This document shows, piece after piece, positions 62,468 to 64,000 of a stretch of 64,000 nt of DNA (position 1 is the first letter of the stretch; each line of letters starts with the position of its first letter). The notes beneath the pieces are model-generated. The model made no database searches, was not told the origin of the DNA, and saw only the letters and a program-made list of their open reading frames with translations. The position numbers were made by a program, and so were the translations under genes. The stretch spans positions 33,303 to 97,302 of the forward strand of contig NZ_CAMFKW010000015.1 of NCBI RefSeq assembly GCF_945957345.1. Reading direction: 5' to 3'. The DNA is from an uncultured Allobosea sp. (GTDB lineage Bacteria > Pseudomonadota > Alphaproteobacteria > Rhizobiales > Beijerinckiaceae).

Positions 62468-63346
62468 TCAGTGGGCCGGCGAGCCATCCGGCATGCGCGA
62501 CCACACCTTCTTCTTGGTGTAGTAGAGCAGCCCGGCGAAGATCACGAGGAAGATCATCACCTGCATGCCAAGGCGCTTACGCGCTTCCAGGTGCGGCTCA
62601 GCCATCCACATCATGAAGGCGGCGACGTCGCGGGCATACTGGTCGACGGTCTCCGGCACCGGCGCTTTACCGTCCGGCCCCTTCGGGTACTCGATCTGGC
62701 CGTCGGAAAGCGGCTTCGGCATCGCGATCAGGTGGCCGGGCATGTACTGGTTGTAGTTCTGCCCCGGCAGGAGCGTGACGCCGGCTGGCGGCTCTTCGTA
62801 GCCGGTCATCAGGGCGTGGATATAGTCCGGCCCCTGCTCCTGATATTGCGTGAAGATATCGAAGATGAAGGTCGGGAAACCGCGGGTATAGGTGCGCGCC
62901 TTGGCCAGGACCGAGAAGTCCGGCGGATAGGCGCCACCCTGGGCCGCACGGGCCGCCTGCTCGTTCGGGAACGGCGACGGGAAGCGATCCGCCGGCCGAC
63001 CCGGCCGGTCGAACATCTCGCCCTGGTCGTTCGGGCCGTCCTTGATCTGATAGGTCGCGGCGAGCGCGGCGACCTGGCCGGGCGTGAACTCGGGACCGCC
63101 GGGCTGCGCCAGGTTGCGGAAGGCGACGAGGCTCGCGCCATGGCAGCTCGCGCAAACTTCCTTGTAGACCTTGAAGCCGCGCTGCAGCTGGGCCCGGTCG
63201 AACTTGCCGAACGGCCCGGAGAACGACCAGCTCAGCTGCGGCGGCTTGGGACCGCCCTCGGCAGCCTGAACGGCCGGCTGGAAGAGCGTCAGCGAGAGGC
63301 CGGCGGCGAGCCCGGTCAGGGCGAGACGAAACGATGTTCTGCTCAT
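62468..63346 (-). CDS. petC: Cytochrome c1 of the bc1 complex
   Basis: 292 residues from the ATG at 63346. Signal peptide MSRTSFRLALTGLAAGLSLT to near PAVQA. Heme motif C65-A-S-C68-H69, axial Met in GHLIAMPKPL near 205, and a C-terminal membrane anchor (MQVMIFLVIFAGLLYYTKKK). Accepts electrons from the Rieske protein and passes them to cytochrome c. It is a separate gene, not fused with cytochrome b as in Bradyrhizobium FbcH. Confidence 0.96.
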   Translation of the reverse strand: MSRTSFRLALTGLAAGLSLTLFQPAVQAAEGGPKPPQLSWSFSGPFGKFDRAQLQRGFKVYKEVCASCHGASLVAFRNLAQPGGPEFTPGQVAALAATYQIKDGPNDQGEMFDRPGRPADRFPSPFPNEQAARAAQGGAYPPDFSVLAKARTYTRGFPTFIFDIFTQYQEQGPDYIHALMTGYEEPPAGVTLLPGQNYNQYMPGHLIAMPKPLSDGQIEYPKGPDGKAPVPETVDQYARDVAAFMMWMAEPHLEARKRLGMQVMIFLVIFAGLLYYTKKKVWSRMPDGSPAH

Positions 63347-63353
63347 GGTTCCG

Positions 63354-64000
63354 TCAGCCCTTGACGTTCGGTTCGGCAGCGGTGGCGGTCGCGACGCGGG
63401 CGGCCGATCCGCCATTGGCGGAAGCGAGCACGGCGTCGGCGATCGAGGTCGGCAGTGCCTTCGGGCGCTCGAACAGCCCGACGACGAACAGCGCGACGAA
63501 GAAGCCGAAATACAGCACGGTGAAGATCTGCGAGGCGACGACGTAGCCGCCTTCCGCCGGCATGGCGCCGAGATAACCCAGGCCGATGCAGACCACGACG
63601 AAAGCCCAGAACAGCTGGCGCGCGATCGGCCGATAGCTCATCGACTTGACCTTGGAGGTGTCGATCCAGGGCAGGAAGGCGAGCACGACGATGGCCGAGC
63701 CCATGGCGATGACGCCGCCGAGCTTGTCGGGGATGGCGCGCAGGATCGCGTAGAACGGCAGGAAGTACCATTCCGGGACGATATGGGCCGGCGTCGCGGC
63801 GGGGTTGGCCGGGATATAGTTGTCGGCATGGCCCATGAAGTTCGGCTGATAGAACACGAACCAGGAGAACAGGATCATGAACACGACCATGCCGAGGATG
63901 TCCTTGACGGTCGCATAGGGCGTGAACGGCACGGTGTCCTTCTGCACGTTCTTCACCTCGACGCCGGTCGGGTTGTTCTGGCCGACGACATGCAGCGCCC
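63354..64000 (-). CDS. petB: Cytochrome b of the bc1 complex, N-terminus outside window
   Basis: The frame runs off the right edge. Visible C-terminal part: [12 protein letters not shown], then [40 protein letters not shown] with the conserved PEWY of the Qo site, and terminal helices. The N-terminal heme-ligand helices lie beyond 64000. petC follows with only 7 nt between. Confidence 0.95.
   Translation of the reverse strand, partial: ALHVVGQNNPTGVEVKNVQKDTVPFTPYATVKDILGMVVFMILFSWFVFYQPNFMGHADNYIPANPAATPAHIVPEWYFLPFYAILRAIPDKLGGVIAMGSAIVVLAFLPWIDTSKVKSMSYRPIARQLFWAFVVVCIGLGYLGAMPAEGGYVVASQIFTVLYFGFFVALFVVGLFERPKALPTSIADAVLASANGGSAARVATATAAEPNVKG

Overview
The window is a GC-rich, gene-dense chromosomal segment of an alphaproteobacterium, most likely Hyphomicrobiales (Rhizobiales) and, from gene content, close to Bosea/Bradyrhizobium. 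Pointers are the Omp25/Omp31-type porin, the lgt / NDUFAF7-type methyltransferase / pgeF cluster, the DUF1176 protein, a PetP/PetR-like regulator pair, separate petB and petC genes, and short palindromic repeats typical of rhizobial genomes. The genus is an inference from protein character, not from a search.

Layout. 1-8 kb: the tail of a SAM methyltransferase, then a fused 5-oxoprolinase/hydantoinase divergent from a three-gene TRAP transporter, probably one uptake-and-cleavage module, followed by a winged-helix regulator. 8-13.5 kb: an ArsR/SRPBCC pair, an EamA exporter, a flavin-binding protein, a secreted Cys-containing protein next to an RNase T2, rlmJ and a glutathione transferase. 13.6-23 kb: the porin, a glycosyltransferase/pteridine-reductase-like pair, pgeF-NDUFAF7-lgt, a zinc-free reductase, RidA, a CPT-like kinase, and cspA-rpsU. 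23-35 kb: uvrC, pgsA-moaD-moaE, a DUF1176 protein, ilvE divergent from a MarR / response regulator / histidine kinase set, and LysR/GST/PNPOx genes. 35-51 kb: csaA, a chemoreceptor, a TetR-like protein, proC, YbjN, a UbiK-like protein, an M24-fold hydrolase, a lipoprotein, prs, queC-yhhQ, a GAF-GGDEF-EAL protein, rplY, pth, ychF and a double-MaoC protein.

51.2-57.4 kb is the one clearly accessory stretch. It is lower in GC and holds two pseudogenes (an XRE regulator with a stop and a frameshift, and a secreted protein with two stops), yccF, small secreted proteins, a secreted caspase-like protease with a long coiled coil, a strikingly AT-rich unknown gene 40 nt downstream of it, and a truncated IS3-family element. 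57.4-64 kb: a ClC channel, then mtnP-apt-mtnA plus a FucA-like class II aldolase, an arrangement that fits the DHAP shunt for 5'-methylthioadenosine/5'-deoxyadenosine salvage, then petC and the end of petB.

At least six palindromic repeats are spread through the window. One lies inside the uvrC coding frame, keeps it open, and adds about 39 residues. The best candidates for undescribed biology are the caspase / AT-rich gene pair and this in-frame element.
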